Assembly (NCBI RefSeq): GCF_002846335.1
Contig: NZ_PJMQ01000001.1
Coordinates: 5,208,001-5,272,000, forward strand
DNA from: Janthinobacterium sp. 61
GTDB taxonomy: Bacteria > Pseudomonadota > Gammaproteobacteria > Burkholderiales > Burkholderiaceae_D
DNA: 64,000 nucleotides
Direction of reading: 5' to 3'
The position numbers were made by a program, and so were the translations under genes. Of this stretch, positions 15,956 through 24,193 are shown in pieces. Positions within the stretch are counted from its first letter, which is position 1; each line of letters begins with the position of its first letter. The notes below the pieces were generated by a model. The model made no database searches, was not told where the DNA came from, and worked only from the letters and a program-made list of their open reading frames with translations.

Positions 15956-16863
15956 TGGCCAGCGTACAACAGGACGGCGTGACTTTCGGCGACTGGATGC
16001 AAAGCACCCAGTCCGGCGTGGAAGGCAGGCTCGACCAATTCCTGCCTTCGGCCGATACCGTGCCGCACAAACTGCATGCGGCCATGCGCTATGCGCTACT
16101 GGGCGGTGGCAAGCGCGTGCGTCCGCTGCTGGTGATGGCGGCCGGTGAACTGTTTGACGCCGATCAAGATACCCTGGCGCGCGCTGCTTGTGCGCTGGAA
16201 ATGATTCATGTGTATTCGCTGGTGCACGACGACATGCCTTGCATGGATGACGATGCCTTGCGCCGTGGCAAGCCCACCGTGCACATCGCCTATGATGAAG
16301 CGACGGCCCTGCTGGTGGGCGACGCGCTGCAATCGCAGGCGTTCATGCTGCTGGCAGACGGCGCGGCGATTCCTCCGGCGCGGCAAATGGCCATGATCAA
16401 GCTGCTGGCGCACGCCTCCGGTTCCTTTGGCATGTGCGGCGGCCAGGCGATCGACCTCGACAGCGTCGGCCAGGCCTTGACCTTGCCGCAGCTGGAACAG
16501 ATGCATCAACTGAAAACGGGTGCCTTGCTGCGTGCGGCCGTGATGCTTGGCGCGCTGGCAGGCAAGGACTTGACGCCAGACGAGATGACGGCGCTGAACG
16601 CGTATGCGCGCGCCGTGGGACTGGCGTTCCAGGTGGTCGACGACGTGCTCGACGCGACGGCCGATTCGGCCACACTGGGCAAGACGGCGGGCAAGGATGC
16701 GGCGGCCAACAAGCCGACCTACGTATCGATTCTGGGGCTGGAGCCATCGAGAGCCCTGGCAGAACAATTGCGGTGCGACGCCCATGCGGCGCTGGCGCCA
16801 TTCGGGGACAAGGCACGCCGTTTGCGCGAGCTGGCGGACCTGGTCGTGCAGCGGAAGGCATAA
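15952..16863 (+). CDS. ispA: farnesyl diphosphate synthase
   Basis: This 303-residue polyprenyl synthetase condenses dimethylallyl or geranyl diphosphate with isopentenyl diphosphate. The first aspartate-rich motif is DDMPCMDDD, preceded by the chain-length region EMIHVYSLVH, and the second is VVDDVLD. GGGKRVRPLL is the diphosphate-binding loop. The start overlaps the xseB stop by 4 bases, and the dxs ATG follows directly after its stop, so it is the middle gene of a tight operon. Product length (C15) is inferred from the IspA-type first motif and the gene order. Confidence 0.95.
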   Translation: MMASVQQDGVTFGDWMQSTQSGVEGRLDQFLPSADTVPHKLHAAMRYALLGGGKRVRPLLVMAAGELFDADQDTLARAACALEMIHVYSLVHDDMPCMDDDALRRGKPTVHIAYDEATALLVGDALQSQAFMLLADGAAIPPARQMAMIKLLAHASGSFGMCGGQAIDLDSVGQALTLPQLEQMHQLKTGALLRAAVMLGALAGKDLTPDEMTALNAYARAVGLAFQVVDDVLDATADSATLGKTAGKDAAANKPTYVSILGLEPSRALAEQLRCDAHAALAPFGDKARRLRELADLVVQRKA

Positions 16864-18732
16864 ATGAAACTGTTAGAAACCATCAATGAACCAGCGCAAG
16901 TGCGCAAGCTGGCCCGCTCGCAACTGGTGCCGCTGGCCCAGGAATTGCGCAGCTTCCTGCTCGACTCCGTTTCCAAGACGGGCGGCCATCTGTCGTCCAA
17001 CCTGGGCACGGTCGAGCTGACTGTCGCGCTGCACTACGTCTTCAACACGCCGCACGACCGCATCGTCTGGGACGTGGGCCACCAGACCTATTCGCACAAG
17101 ATCCTCACGGGCCGGCGCGAGCGCATGCATACCCTGCGCCAGAAAGACGGCATTTCCGGCTTCCCGAAGCGCGACGAGAGCGAATACGACACCTTCGGCA
17201 CGGCGCACTCGTCAACGTCCATTTCCGCGGCGCTGGGCATGGCGCAGGCCGCCAAGATCAAGGGCGACCCGCTGCACGCGATCGCCGTGATCGGCGACGG
17301 TTCGATGACGGCCGGCATGGCCTTCGAGGCGATGAACAATGCCGGCGTGCAGGAAGACGTCAACCTGCTGGTGATCTTGAACGACAACGATATGTCGATC
17401 TCGCCGCCCGTGGGCGCGCTGAACCGCCACCTGGCGCGTTTGATGTCGGGCCAGTTCTATGCGGCGGCTAAAAATGTCGGCAAGTCCGTCTTGCCCGGCC
17501 CCGTGCTGGAACTGGCGAAGCGCTTCGAAGAACACGCCAAGGGCATGGTCGTGCCCGCCACCATGTTCGAGGAATTCGGTTTTAACTATATCGGTCCCAT
17601 CGATGGTCACGACCTCGATTCGCTGATCCCGACCTTGCAAAATATCAAGCAATTGAAGGGGCCGCAATTCCTGCACGTGGTCACCAAGAAGGGGCAGGGC
17701 TACAAGCTGGCCGAGGCGGAGCCTATCCTGTATCACGGCACGGGCAAGTTCAACCCGGCCGAAGGCATCAAGCCAGCCACGGCGCCGGCCAAGATGACGT
17801 ACACGGAAGTGTTCGGCAACTGGCTGTGCGACATGGCTGCGCACGACAAGCGCCTGGTGGGCATCACGCCGGCCATGCGCGAAGGCTCGGGCATGGTCAA
17901 GTTCGAACAGCAATTCCCCAACCGCTACTTTGACGTGGGCATTGCCGAGCAGCATTCGGTCACCTTCGCCGCTGGTCTGGCTTGCGAAGGCTTGAAGCCC
18001 GTCGTGGCCATTTATTCGACTTTCCTGCAGCGCGCCTACGATCAGCTGATCCACGACGTGGCGCTGCAAAACCTGGACGTGACGTTCGCGCTGGACCGCG
18101 CCGGCCTGGTGGGTGCCGACGGCGCCACGCACGCTGGCAACTACGACATGGCGTTCTTGCGCTGCATTCCGAACATGGTCGTCATGGCCGCGTCCGATGA
18201 AAACGAGTGCCGGCAAATGCTCACCACGGGCTACCACTATCCGGGGCCGGCCGCGATCCGCTATCCGCGCGGCGCCGGTGCCGGCGCGGCCATCGTGCCG
18301 GAACTGACGAGCATTGAGATTGGCAAGGGCGAGCTCAAGCGCCACGGCAAGCGCATCGCCATCCTGGCTTTCGGTTCCATGGTGGCACCTGGCGTGGCGG
18401 CGGGCGAGAAGCTCGACGCGACGGTCGCCAACATGCGCTTCGTCAAGCCGCTCGACGTGGCGCTGGTGAAACAGCTTGCCGCTGAGCACGATTATCTGGT
18501 GACGGTGGAAGAGGGCTGCATCATGGGCGGCGCCGGTTCGGCCGTGGCGGAAGCGCTGGCGGCCGAAGGCATCGTCAAGCCGATTTTGATGCTGGGCTTG
18601 CCGGACGTCTTCATAGACCATGGCGACCCCGTGCAGCTGCTGAAAAGCGTGGGCCTCGATGCCACCGGTATCGCCGCCTCGATCGAGCAGCGCTTTGGCG
18701 GCAGCCAGCCGCGCCTGTCCGCCGTCAGCTAA
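16864..18732 (+). CDS. dxs: 1-deoxy-D-xylulose-5-phosphate synthase
   Basis: This 622-residue thiamine-diphosphate enzyme makes DXP from pyruvate and glyceraldehyde-3-phosphate, the entry step of the MEP pathway. Visible landmarks are [14 protein letters not shown], the thiamine-binding [18 protein letters not shown] region with its NDNDMSI follow-on, the catalytic [14 protein letters not shown], and [15 protein letters not shown]. The length is typical. It follows ispA with no gap and is closed by a strong terminator. Confidence 0.97.
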   Translation: MKLLETINEPAQVRKLARSQLVPLAQELRSFLLDSVSKTGGHLSSNLGTVELTVALHYVFNTPHDRIVWDVGHQTYSHKILTGRRERMHTLRQKDGISGFPKRDESEYDTFGTAHSSTSISAALGMAQAAKIKGDPLHAIAVIGDGSMTAGMAFEAMNNAGVQEDVNLLVILNDNDMSISPPVGALNRHLARLMSGQFYAAAKNVGKSVLPGPVLELAKRFEEHAKGMVVPATMFEEFGFNYIGPIDGHDLDSLIPTLQNIKQLKGPQFLHVVTKKGQGYKLAEAEPILYHGTGKFNPAEGIKPATAPAKMTYTEVFGNWLCDMAAHDKRLVGITPAMREGSGMVKFEQQFPNRYFDVGIAEQHSVTFAAGLACEGLKPVVAIYSTFLQRAYDQLIHDVALQNLDVTFALDRAGLVGADGATHAGNYDMAFLRCIPNMVVMAASDENECRQMLTTGYHYPGPAAIRYPRGAGAGAAIVPELTSIEIGKGELKRHGKRIAILAFGSMVAPGVAAGEKLDATVANMRFVKPLDVALVKQLAAEHDYLVTVEEGCIMGGAGSAVAEALAAEGIVKPILMLGLPDVFIDHGDPVQLLKSVGLDATGIAASIEQRFGGSQPRLSAVS

Positions 18733-18747
18733 GTTGGCTTGCATACG

Positions 18748-18778
18748 GAAAAGCGACACTGCGGTGCCGCTTTTTTTT
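18748..18778 (+). terminator. intrinsic terminator of the xseB-ispA-dxs operon
   Basis: AAAAGCG-a-CAC and GTG-c-CGCTTTT form a stem with one mismatch and a 4-base loop, followed by a T8 run ending at 18778. Confidence 0.8.
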
Positions 18779-18863
18779 CGTCCAGCGGGATTTTACGCTG
18801 CACTGCAACATTATTCACCCGGGAATGCTACGATGACGCTTTGATACTCTTTCAAAGTCAAAC

Positions 18864-21005
18864 TTGCATTTCAGGAAACTTCACCGCCGTTCACGCGCAC
18901 TGGCCGGCCGCTGGCTGACGGGCATGCACGCCTTTACCGACAAGCTGGTACAACGCCGTCCCCTGTGGATGATCACCCTGGCCATCGACGAAACGAATCT
19001 GTCCGAAGGATTGCGGGCGGCTTGCGCCTCGAGCGCCATGTTGCTCTTGGGCCTGCTGTTCGACCACCCCGATTTTTCCTGGGCCGCCATCGGCGCCTTC
19101 TGGACTTGCCTGGCCGATGCGGCCGGAACGCGGCGCATGCGCTTCGTCTCGATGGTGGGCTTCGGCCTGCTGTCGACGGTGGCCGGCGGCCTGACGGCGC
19201 TGGCGGCCGGCCATGGCGTGGCGGCCGCCGCCGTTGCTGTGCTGCTGTTTTCCTGGGCCGGCGCACTGGCGCGCATCTGGGGCGCGGCCACGGCGCAAGT
19301 GGCCATCCTGGCGGCCACGGCCTGCGTCGTGATGGTCACGCATCCGCTGGCATCGATGACGCAGACTGCGCCTTTCCTGGGCCTCTACATGTTTGGCTGC
19401 CTGTTTGCCACCGTGCTCAGTTTTACGGTCTGGCGCATCCACCCGTTTAGCCCGGCCCGGCGCGCGATACGCGCCGCGTACTCGCGCCTTGCCGGTATTG
19501 CGCGCGACAATGCGCGCTTCCTGGCGCAAGGTCCGGCATTGCCGGACGCGGCCGCGCATGGCGCCAGCTACCGTTCGCAGGCGCGCGCTGCGCTGGAAGC
19601 GGCGCGGGTGGCGCTGGCCGCCGTGCCGCCCGCGCGTGCGGGCCGCAGCGCCCTGTACGACAACCTGCTGCTGGCGCTCAGCGACGCCGAGCGCATCTTC
19701 GCCTATCTGATCGCTGTCACGCATACGTGCGAGCGCGATCAGCAGCGTCTGCGCCAGGACCCGCGCGCGCGGCGCAGCCTGGAAGTGATGGCCGTGCTGT
19801 TGCGCCGCCTGGGGCAAGCCGTGCAGCGCCAACCGGAAGCACCGCCTCTGGAGTTGCAGCGCCGCCTGGCTGGCTGCGGACGGCGCCTGGAAGCGGCGCT
19901 TGGCGCCTTGCTGCCCTTGCGCCTGAACGTGGACTTCATGGAACTGGGCTTGCCGCGCGCCGCGCAGCTGCCGTGGCGCGAGGCGGCTTTCCTGGCGCTG
20001 GGGCAGGCGTGGCAGACGGCAAAAGTCAACGCCACGCCGCAGTCGCTGAGCTGGCGCCATGCGGCGCGCGTGTCGCTGGCGACGACGGCAGGTTTCCTGC
20101 TGGTCGAGGCCTTGCATATTCCATTCGGTTACTGGGCGACCATGGCCACCTTGCTGATCTTGCAGCCATCCGTATCGACCACCTGGCCGCGCGGCATCGA
20201 GCGGGTCGCTGGCAGCGTGCTGGGCGCCGTGCTGGCCGTGCTGATCGGCCTCGCCGTGCACACCCCGCTGGCGATCTCGCTGGTGGTGTTTCCCCTGATC
20301 GTCGCCACCATGGCCTTGCGCCGCGTCAGCTACAGCCTGCACGTGCTGTTCATGACGCCGGCTTTCGTGCTGGTGGCCGACTATGCGGCGCCCGCCAGCG
20401 AGATGGTGTATGCCGCGAGCCGCCTGGGCAACAATGTGCTCGGTTGCATGCTGGCCCTGCTGGCCACGTTTTTCCTGTGGCCGGACCGCGAGGCGGACGA
20501 CCTGGACCAGCGCCTGGCGAAAGCCGTGTCGGCCAACCTGAAATACCTGCTGGCCGTGCTGGCGGCGGGCGGACGCTGGGATAGCGCCATCGCGCGCCTG
20601 CGCCGCGAGGCGGGGCTGGCCAGCAATAACGCGGAGCAGGTGCTGCAGCGCCTGCGCATCGAACGCCGCCTGGACCGCAGCAGCGGCGTAGGCCTGGCGG
20701 CACTGCGCACCTTGCCGCTGCTGCGCCGCGTGGCGGGCAGCACGGCGCGCATCAGTTTGAGTCCCCAGGCCGAGCCGGCGCCGCCCCAGCTGCAGCAGTG
20801 GATTGCCGCCGTCAGCGGGGAAATCGATGCGCTGCTGCGCGGCGAATCGGGCACGCCTTCCCCCGCGCCCTGCGCCAGCGACGGCTTGACAGCCCTGCAA
20901 GCCGACGCCGTGGCTCAGGTGCAGCTGCTGCGTGGCTTGCTGCGCGAGCATATGCAGGCGCAAGCGCAGGGGAAGCCGGAAAAATTGACGCAGGTCGCCG
21001 AATAG
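18864..21005 (+). CDS. FUSC family (YccS/aromatic-acid efflux-like) membrane protein
   Basis: This is a protein of about 713 residues with two membrane blocks (roughly residues 55-190 and 405-545), each followed by a long soluble helical region. That is the layout of FUSC/YccS/AaeB proteins associated with efflux of aromatic acids. The second block shows LHIPFGYWATMATLLILQPS, close to the conserved FUSC motif FGYWILLTVLLVLQP. The frame opens with TTG at 18864, and ATG at 18924 (MHAFTDKLVQ) is an alternative. Neither has a strong ribosome-binding site. No periplasmic adaptor or outer-membrane factor gene is adjacent. Confidence 0.82.
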   Translation: MHFRKLHRRSRALAGRWLTGMHAFTDKLVQRRPLWMITLAIDETNLSEGLRAACASSAMLLLGLLFDHPDFSWAAIGAFWTCLADAAGTRRMRFVSMVGFGLLSTVAGGLTALAAGHGVAAAAVAVLLFSWAGALARIWGAATAQVAILAATACVVMVTHPLASMTQTAPFLGLYMFGCLFATVLSFTVWRIHPFSPARRAIRAAYSRLAGIARDNARFLAQGPALPDAAAHGASYRSQARAALEAARVALAAVPPARAGRSALYDNLLLALSDAERIFAYLIAVTHTCERDQQRLRQDPRARRSLEVMAVLLRRLGQAVQRQPEAPPLELQRRLAGCGRRLEAALGALLPLRLNVDFMELGLPRAAQLPWREAAFLALGQAWQTAKVNATPQSLSWRHAARVSLATTAGFLLVEALHIPFGYWATMATLLILQPSVSTTWPRGIERVAGSVLGAVLAVLIGLAVHTPLAISLVVFPLIVATMALRRVSYSLHVLFMTPAFVLVADYAAPASEMVYAASRLGNNVLGCMLALLATFFLWPDREADDLDQRLAKAVSANLKYLLAVLAAGGRWDSAIARLRREAGLASNNAEQVLQRLRIERRLDRSSGVGLAALRTLPLLRRVAGSTARISLSPQAEPAPPQLQQWIAAVSGEIDALLRGESGTPSPAPCASDGLTALQADAVAQVQLLRGLLREHMQAQAQGKPEKLTQVAE

Positions 21006-21062
21006 ACTACGGCTGTCCGGTTTCGCTTTGTCGCTGCCAGGCTTGATGGTTATCATTTGTCG

Positions 21063-22232
21063 ATGCCAGCGTATAAAACAGGAATGAGCGACGTGGATAG
21101 ATTGACAGCGGGGAAGACATGCCGGGTGGCCGCTGCCGTGCTGGCCATGGCCGTGGGATTGCCGGCAGGCGGCAATGTCGCGGCGCGCGAGGACCCAGCT
21201 GTCGTTTGCGCCAGCGCAAGCGGCTGGGACATGGCCTGTTTGCGCCAGGTCTATGTCCAGCCCATCGCCAACTGGCCTGGTCCTCAGTTACCCGCTGGCG
21301 TGGCGGCTGCGGAAATGGCGCCCGTCTCCGCCATTCCCGTGGTCCCCCTGGCGCCGGCCATCGTGGCGCTGGGGCAGCGCTTGTTCAATGATCCCCGTTT
21401 GTCGCGCTCGAATGCGGTGGCCTGCATTAGCTGTCACAGTCCAGCCTACAGTTTCGCCGACAGCAAGCGAGTTTCCGTGGGGCACGAAGGGCGCCTGGGC
21501 CAGCGTAATGTGCCGGGCTTGCTGGGCGTGGGCCAGATCACGCCGCTGTTCTGGGATGGCCGCGCCAGTAGCCTGGAAGAGCAGGCGCTGGGACCTTTGC
21601 AGCATCCGGATGAAATGGCGGCCGTGGCTGCGCAATTGCCCGCCAAGCTGGCTGCGCTGGACGACTACGCGGCGCAATTCGATGTGGCCTTCGGTCAGGG
21701 CGCGGGCGTGACGCTGCCGCGCATGTTGACGGCGCTGGCCGATTACCAGCGCACCCTGCTGCCGCCCGTCACGCGCTTCGATACTTTCCTGGAAGGCGAA
21801 CGCACGGCCTTGACCGATCGCGAACTGCTGGGCCTGCACCTGTTTCGCACCAAGGCGCGCTGCATGACGTGCCACAGCGGCGCCTTGCTGACGGACCAGC
21901 AATTCCACAACCTGGGACTGAGCAATTACGGCAGCCGCAAGTATGAAGATCTGGGGCGCTACCTGGTGACGGGCAAGAATGAGGATGTGGGCAAGTTCCG
22001 CACACCGGGCCTGCGCGGCGTGGCGCAATCGGGGCCGTGGATGCACAATGGCGCATTCGCGCAGATGGTGGGCATGCTGAATATGTACAACGCGGGCATG
22101 TCGCGCCCCGAGCCGCAAAACGCGCAGCAGGCGGCCGATCCGAAGTTTCCCGTCACATCGACACTGCTGCAGCCATTGCAGCTGACGTCGGAAGAAATCA
22201 TTGCGCTGAAGAGCTTTCTGGAAGCCCTGTAG
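21063..22232 (+). CDS. di-heme cytochrome c peroxidase family protein (MauG/CcpA-like)
   Basis: This periplasmic protein of about 389 residues has two c-type heme sites, CISCH and CMTCH. The first is followed by PAYSFADSKRVSVGHEGRLG and the second by the conserved region GKFRTPGLRGVAQSGPWMHNGAF. The N-terminal hydrophobic stretch (VAAAVLAMAVGLPAGGNVAA) acts as a signal peptide. The family reduces hydrogen peroxide or, as in MauG, modifies other proteins. Possible starts are TTG 21057, ATG 21063 and ATG 21084, and none has a clear ribosome-binding site. A hairpin terminator follows the stop. Confidence 0.87.
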   Translation: MPAYKTGMSDVDRLTAGKTCRVAAAVLAMAVGLPAGGNVAAREDPAVVCASASGWDMACLRQVYVQPIANWPGPQLPAGVAAAEMAPVSAIPVVPLAPAIVALGQRLFNDPRLSRSNAVACISCHSPAYSFADSKRVSVGHEGRLGQRNVPGLLGVGQITPLFWDGRASSLEEQALGPLQHPDEMAAVAAQLPAKLAALDDYAAQFDVAFGQGAGVTLPRMLTALADYQRTLLPPVTRFDTFLEGERTALTDRELLGLHLFRTKARCMTCHSGALLTDQQFHNLGLSNYGSRKYEDLGRYLVTGKNEDVGKFRTPGLRGVAQSGPWMHNGAFAQMVGMLNMYNAGMSRPEPQNAQQAADPKFPVTSTLLQPLQLTSEEIIALKSFLEAL

Positions 22233-22238
22233 CCGCTC

Positions 22239-22266
22239 GGCCGGTTGCGCCCGCAACCGGCCTTTT
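22239..22266 (+). terminator. intrinsic terminator after the di-heme peroxidase gene
   Basis: GGCCGGTTGC (22239-22248) and GCAACCGGCC (22253-22262) form a perfect 10-bp stem with a 4-base loop, followed by TTTT. Confidence 0.85.
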
Positions 22267-22541
22267 CCTGCCTGCGGCGCCATATTGTATAGACGTTTGG
22301 CACGCCGTAATCTCTCCAAATGCCACATTCCACAGGCTTCGCCGATATATTTTATAAAATAGAAATTTATCTATAGGAAATGTTGACTCTAAAATAAGTG
22401 CGGTCTATAGTCGATTTTGTAGCAAGCTTATTCGGTATGCGCAGCAGCCGGACACGGGTTGTGGACAGGACGGTGCCTTTGTTGGCCGTGATTTTTTTTC
22501 AACCATAGTAGATGTCGTCGCAGACAAGGGAAGCGCTCACG
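22267..22541. other. AT-rich intergenic region before the glutaredoxin gene
   Basis: No gene is visible. The stretch 22340-22430 is markedly AT-richer than its surroundings and contains the promoter at 22383-22411. The remaining part forms an untranslated leader of about 125 bases. Confidence 0.5.
22383..22411 (+). promoter_or_regulatory. sigma-70 promoter of the glutaredoxin/cysteine-rich peptide locus
   Basis: TTGACT (22383-22388) and TATAGT (22406-22411) are separated by exactly 17 bases. This is one of the best consensus promoters in the window. Confidence 0.65.
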
Positions 22542-22919
22542 ATGCAGAAAAAACTGAAAACCACTGCGCTGTACCTGGTGATCCTGGCCGCCGGCCTGGG
22601 CAGCGGTTATGGTCTGTCCTTGCTGCCTGGTCTATTCAAATCGACTTACACGGAAGGTAATTACGCCGCGTATTTCCCGAATGCCCAGGCGAAGGTGGTG
22701 TTGTACGGCACGGACTGGTGCGGCTATTGCGCCAAGACCCGTGCGTATTTCAAGGAAAACAAGATCGAATTCGTCGATCTCGATATCGAGAAATCCCCGG
22801 CAGCAAAAAAAGCCCATGAGGAACTCGGCGGCGGCGGCGTGCCCGTGGTGCTGATCGGCAACCGCAAGATCCAGGGTTTCAATACGGGTGCGCTGGAAGC
22901 GGCGCTGAAGAAAATCTGA
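22542..22919 (+). CDS. membrane-anchored glutaredoxin-like protein
   Basis: This 125-residue protein has a lysine-rich N-terminus (MQKKLK) and one membrane helix (about residues 8-27). A glutaredoxin fold follows, with active site DWCGYCAKTR and the cis-proline loop GGGGVPVVLIGNRKIQGF. The positive-inside rule places the thiol domain in the periplasm. ATG 22542 is chosen because AAGGGAAG precedes it, while ATG 22512 has no such site. The gene lies 31 bases before two small six-cysteine secreted peptides, so it may act on their disulfides. That link is an inference. Confidence 0.82.
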   Translation: MQKKLKTTALYLVILAAGLGSGYGLSLLPGLFKSTYTEGNYAAYFPNAQAKVVLYGTDWCGYCAKTRAYFKENKIEFVDLDIEKSPAAKKAHEELGGGGVPVVLIGNRKIQGFNTGALEAALKKI

Positions 22920-22950
22920 CGTTACAGTTTTTTAACTTGAAAGGCTCGCC

Positions 22951-23142
22951 ATGTTCAAAAAGATTGCCGTTTTCCTGTTTGCCGCCGGCGCCGCGCTGTC
23001 CTTCAGTGCCCAGGCATTTGGCCCGGACTGCACCTTTGTCTGCGATCGCAACCTGCTCGATTGCGTGGAATTCGGCCAGCCGGCCTGCATCGAAAACTAT
23101 CAGGCTTGCCAGAAGGAATGCCTGCGCCCACCGCGTCAGTGA
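22951..23142 (+). CDS. small secreted six-cysteine protein (peptide 1)
   Basis: This 63-residue precursor has a clear signal peptide (MFKKIAVFLFAAGAALSFSAQA). The mature peptide of about 40 residues carries cysteines in the pattern C-x3-C-x6-C-x7-C-x6-C-x3-C, which is mirror-symmetric around the middle. Twin C-x3-C motifs typically staple a helical hairpin. The ribosome-binding site is GAAAGG. It is paralogous to the protein at 23234, sharing the MFKK start, signal peptide and cysteine frame. I do not know a named family. It might be a structural, metal-binding or toxin-like peptide. Confidence 0.75.
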   Translation: MFKKIAVFLFAAGAALSFSAQAFGPDCTFVCDRNLLDCVEFGQPACIENYQACQKECLRPPRQ

Positions 23143-23233
23143 CGCGCGGATGCACTACCAGCTGATGGATGGCGCGTAAGAGACGGCGCGCCATGGATGT
23201 CTGTGATCGTCTGTCAATTCAACAGGAGTACTT

Positions 23234-23434
23234 ATGTTCAAAAAACTGGGTTTCTTTTTGTTTGCCATGGGCGTCAGCGCCTCGTACGCGATGGCCGGCG
23301 GCGGCGAGGCGGAATGTTATACGCAATGCGATGAGGGGCTGGAGCAGTGCATGATCAACCGGCCGACGTCGTCCGGCGCCTGCACCAAGATTCATCGCAT
23401 GTGCTATCAACGCTGCGACCAGGTAAATCAATAA
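23234..23434 (+). CDS. small secreted six-cysteine protein (peptide 2)
   Basis: This 66-residue precursor has a signal peptide (MFKKLGFFLFAMGVSASYAMA) and the same cysteine frame as its neighbour, C-x3-C-x6-C-x10-C-x6-C-x3-C, differing only in the loop length. A strong ribosome-binding site (AGGAG) precedes the ATG. Outside the signal and cysteines the two mature peptides have diverged strongly, which suggests an old duplication or rapid evolution. The function is unknown. Confidence 0.75.
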   Translation: MFKKLGFFLFAMGVSASYAMAGGGEAECYTQCDEGLEQCMINRPTSSGACTKIHRMCYQRCDQVNQ

Positions 23435-23438
23435 GCAC

Positions 23439-23484
23439 GGCGCGCGGCGAGGCCTGTTCTTGCAGGCCTGGCCGCGCCTATTTT
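23439..23484. terminator. hairpin terminator between the cysteine-rich peptide and adenosyltransferase genes
   Basis: GGCGCG...AGGCCTG and CAGGCCT...CGCGCC make a long, slightly mismatched stem followed by TATTTT on the plus strand. It lies between convergent genes. Confidence 0.65.
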
Positions 23485-23487
23485 GTC

Positions 23488-24042
23488 TCAGCCCCGCGTG
23501 CGGTCATGCCGCCACAGTACATCGCTGCCGCCGGCAAATCGGTTCAGCACGCGCGACAGCACGAACAGCAGGTCCGACAGGCGGTTCACGTACTGGCGCG
23601 GATGTTCATGAAGGGTTTCCGCATTGGCCAGCGTGACGATGCTGCGCTCGGCGCGGCGGCATACGGTGCGGCACACATGCGCCAGCGAGGCGGCGCGCGA
23701 ACCGGCCGGCAGGATGAATTCACTCAAGGCCGGCAAGTCCGCATTGTATTTCGCCAGTAAATCATCGAGGCGCAGCACGTGCTCTTCCTTGATCAGCTGA
23801 TAGCCCGGGATGCAGATTTCGCCACCCAGGTCGAACAGATCGTGCTGGATGGCCACCAGCTCCTCGCGCAAGGCGTCGGGCATGGCTTCGCACAGCAGCA
23901 AGCCGATATTTGAATTGAGTTCGTCCACGTCACCCATGGCGTGGATGCGCGCGCTGTCCTTGCTGGTGCGGCTGCCGTCGCCCAGGCCGGTGCTGCCATT
24001 GTCGCCCGTGCGCGTGGCGATTTTCGAAAGTCGGTTACCCAT
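23488..24042 (-). CDS. cob(I)yrinic acid a,c-diamide adenosyltransferase (PduO type)
   Basis: This 184-residue protein transfers the adenosyl group of ATP to cob(I)alamin, making coenzyme B12. The N-terminal motif TRTGDNGSTGLGDGSR is the ATP-binding signature of the PduO family, and the C-terminal half contains CRRAERSIVTL and NRLSDLLFVLSR, both diagnostic. The start is set at the ATG at 24042 (MGNRLSKIATRTGD), where the family begins. The frame is open further upstream without homology. It is divergent from glcD. No other cobalamin genes are nearby. Confidence 0.92.
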   Translation of the reverse strand: MGNRLSKIATRTGDNGSTGLGDGSRTSKDSARIHAMGDVDELNSNIGLLLCEAMPDALREELVAIQHDLFDLGGEICIPGYQLIKEEHVLRLDDLLAKYNADLPALSEFILPAGSRAASLAHVCRTVCRRAERSIVTLANAETLHEHPRQYVNRLSDLLFVLSRVLNRFAGGSDVLWRHDRTRG

Positions 24043-24193
24043 GATGCCGATCCTGTCAAAGAAGAATGGGGGCAGCATACGACACTGCGCGCCGCCTGGC
24101 TGCGGATTTGGCTGCAAATCGGACAAAAAATGCGCTGCACGCCACTTTTGTGCTTACAATCGTTGCACGCCCATGCCTTTTTGCCCCCATCTT

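Noticed and set aside
18891..21056. A 721-codon open frame on the minus strand opposite the FUSC gene
   Set aside because: Its translation is Gln/Arg/His-rich without any recognisable motif, as expected from the antisense frame of a GC-rich gene. The plus-strand protein has clear membrane blocks.
23810..24193. Extension of glcD upstream to 23810
   Set aside because: The added residues overlap the cobalamin adenosyltransferase gene on the other strand and show no similarity to GlcD.
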